Positions 24,468 through 25,412 of a DNA stretch of 25,412 nt are shown here, in pieces. Numbering within the stretch: position 1 is the first letter of the stretch; each line of letters begins with the position of its first letter. Below the pieces are notes generated by a model. That model had not been told where the DNA came from, did no database searches, and saw nothing but the letters and a program-made list of their open reading frames with translations. Location: NCBI GenBank assembly GCA_002342805.1, contig DDQW01000044.1, positions 1 through 25,412 of the forward strand, written 5' to 3'. The position numbers were made by a program, and so were the translations under genes. This DNA is from Clostridiales bacterium UBA2432 (GTDB lineage Bacteria; Bacillota; Clostridia; Lachnospirales; Vallitaleaceae).

Positions 24468-24938
24468 TTATAGTAACTTCTCAATATCTTTGGCAAGTTT
24501 TTCCGGTTCAATCGTTGGTGCATAACGTTTTATAACCTTACCTTCTCGGTCCACTAGGAACTTGGTAAAATTCCATTTAATCTTGGATCCTAACATGCCA
24601 CCCTTTTCTTCTTTTAAATATTTGAATAAAGGATCCGCATTGTCTCCATTCACATCAATTTTATCAAATACTTTGAAGGTAACTCCAAATCTTGATTCGC
24701 AAAAGGTCTTAATCTCTTCAATCCCACCGGGTGCTTGATTGGCAAATTGATTACATGGAAAATCGAGAACTTCAAAACCTTGGTCTTTATAGTCATCATA
24801 TAGTTTCTGTATCCCACTATATTGAGGTGTTAATCCACACCCTGTTGCTGAGTTAATAATAAGTAAAACCTTACCTTTATAGGCATCTAATTTCACATCT
24901 TTACCTTCTGAGTCACGTACACTTATATCGTATAACAT
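24468..24938 (-). CDS. Glutathione-peroxidase-family thiol peroxidase (BsaA-like)
   Basis: A 156-aa thioredoxin-fold peroxidase. The peroxidatic cysteine is C34 in ATGCGLTPQY (Cys in place of selenocysteine). Other catalytic residues are Gln64 in FPCNQF and Trp122-Asn123 in KWNFTKF. C80 (KTFCESRFG) sits where thioredoxin-dependent members have the resolving cysteine, so it probably uses thioredoxin instead of glutathione. No signal peptide is seen. The ribosome binding site GGGAGG precedes the ATG. It reduces hydrogen or lipid peroxides. It has its own promoter and an inverted repeat further upstream. Confidence 0.94.
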   Translation of the reverse strand: MLYDISVRDSEGKDVKLDAYKGKVLLIINSATGCGLTPQYSGIQKLYDDYKDQGFEVLDFPCNQFANQAPGGIEEIKTFCESRFGVTFKVFDKIDVNGDNADPLFKYLKEEKGGMLGSKIKWNFTKFLVDREGKVIKRYAPTIEPEKLAKDIEKLL

Positions 24939-24967
24939 TTTACAACCTCCCTTGACTTATTAAGTTT

Positions 24968-24996
24968 AGTATAGCACAGTCGGCAAGTTATGTAAA
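24968..24996 (-). promoter_or_regulatory. Promoter of the GPx-like gene
   Basis: Minus-strand -35 TTTACA (24991-24996), 17-bp spacer and -10 TATACT (24968-24973), about 30 bases before the ATG. Confidence 0.75.
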
Positions 24997-25005
24997 GCTT
25001 AATTT

Positions 25006-25019
25006 AATTGCGCACAATT
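25006..25019. promoter_or_regulatory. Inverted repeat upstream of the GPx-like promoter
   Basis: AATTGCGCACAATT (25006-25019), arms AATTG/CAATT, lies just upstream of the -35. It is a possible operator; it does not match a PerR box (TTATAAT-type) well. Confidence 0.35.
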
Positions 25020-25129
25020 TATAATAGGACAAAATACTTACCATTTTTCTTGCAAATTATCTGATTTTTCTCTTTACTTTTTCTTAATGTGTGATATCCT
25101 GAGTTTTGCAGCAAAATAGAACAAAAAAT

Positions 25130-25164
25130 ACCCGTTAGACCAGTGTGAATAAGGTCTAGCGGGT
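25130..25164 (-). terminator. Terminator of the gene at the right edge
   Basis: A 12-bp stem (25130-25141 with 25153-25164; core CTAGACC/GGTCTA, one G-U pair) with an 11-base loop. On the minus strand it is followed by ATTTTTTG, so it ends the 73-residue gene's transcript. The rest of 24939-25183 shows the GPx promoter and an AT-rich stretch with nothing else recognised. Confidence 0.85.
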
Positions 25165-25183
25165 TTTCAATTTTGTCAGAAAA

Positions 25184-25411
25184 TCATGGTGTATTTTTGC
25201 TTTTTTTAGTATAAGCTAAAATTTTTTTTATTTCTCCAAGAGATTGTATCTTATTTGAGTATGGAATGCCATAAACTTGCTCTAATTTTTCAAGAACATC
25301 ATCATAATAATCGCAGAGATAATAGTTCTGTTGAAGGTGTGTGCATTCAGCATTACTCATGCTTTCTAGTAGTTTGCCAATACTGAATTCTTGGTTTGTT
25401 TGCATTTGAAG
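25184..25411 (-). CDS. Hypothetical protein, probably 5'-truncated by window edge
   Basis: A 73-residue frame from the ATG at 25403-25405. Only TCTTCAA precedes the ATG within the window, with no ribosome binding site, and the frame stays open to the edge, so translation may begin outside. The visible part is soluble, with helical charged segments, two cysteines (in NAECTH and YYLCDYYDD) and a tyrosine-rich centre. No family is recognised. The good terminator downstream supports it as a real expressed gene. Confidence 0.55.
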   Translation of the reverse strand, partial: LQMQTNQEFSIGKLLESMSNAECTHLQQNYYLCDYYDDVLEKLEQVYGIPYSNKIQSLGEIKKILAYTKKSKNTP

Positions 25412-25412
25412 A

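Overview
The window looks like chromosomal DNA of a low-GC, Gram-positive, anaerobic bacterium, most likely a clostridium (Lachnospirales-like is a guess). The reasons are the AT-rich composition with strong AGGAGG-type ribosome binding sites, and an anaerobic gene set: pyruvate formate-lyase, rubredoxin, a PerR-type regulator and a ZTP riboswitch. No rRNA, tRNA, IS element or CRISPR array was seen.

Layout. (1) 1-3420, an accessory, regulated region: the 5' part of a lipoprotein gene; a Sec-secreted 225-aa protein with a glycine-rich hydrophobic C-terminal half, coupled to a 60-aa two-helix membrane protein; and a LytTR response regulator/GHKL histidine kinase pair. Between the kinase and the secreted protein lies a promoter with two 21-bp-phased LytTR-like boxes and an over-long 20-bp spacer. 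This suggests that the two-component system switches the secreted-protein operon on, as in peptide-regulated bacteriocin loci. (2) 3439-8147: an M29-type aminopeptidase with a large N-terminal extension, coupled to a membrane-anchored protein; then a DUF6873-like protein overlapping a radical SAM protein. (3) 8180-10348: NfeD-like protein plus flotillin. (4) 10398-12468: rubredoxin, PerR-like regulator, terminator-like hairpin, CoA-disulfide reductase/NADH oxidase-like flavoprotein. (5) 12481-16081: free methionine-(R)-sulfoxide reductase and an M16C protease, preceded by a structured leader ending in a strong terminator. (6) 16147-20156: pyruvate formate-lyase and purH as one operon behind a clear ZTP riboswitch with its own promoter and terminator. 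(7) 20154-21552: an AzgA-type purine permease. (8) On the + strand: msrA behind a long structured leader, prfC, and a DUF4870-like membrane protein. (9) On the - strand at the end: a glutathione-peroxidase-like thiol peroxidase and a partial hypothetical gene.

Two themes recur. Thiol/methionine redox repair and peroxide defence are spread over several units (fRMsr, MsrA, GPx-like, rubredoxin, PerR-like, CoADR). Purine/formate metabolism is grouped (PFL, PurH, purine permease), with ZTP sensing linking folate/formate status to PurH. The most novel-looking parts are the LytTR-controlled secreted-protein locus and the two uncharacterised structured leaders before the two methionine sulfoxide reductase genes.
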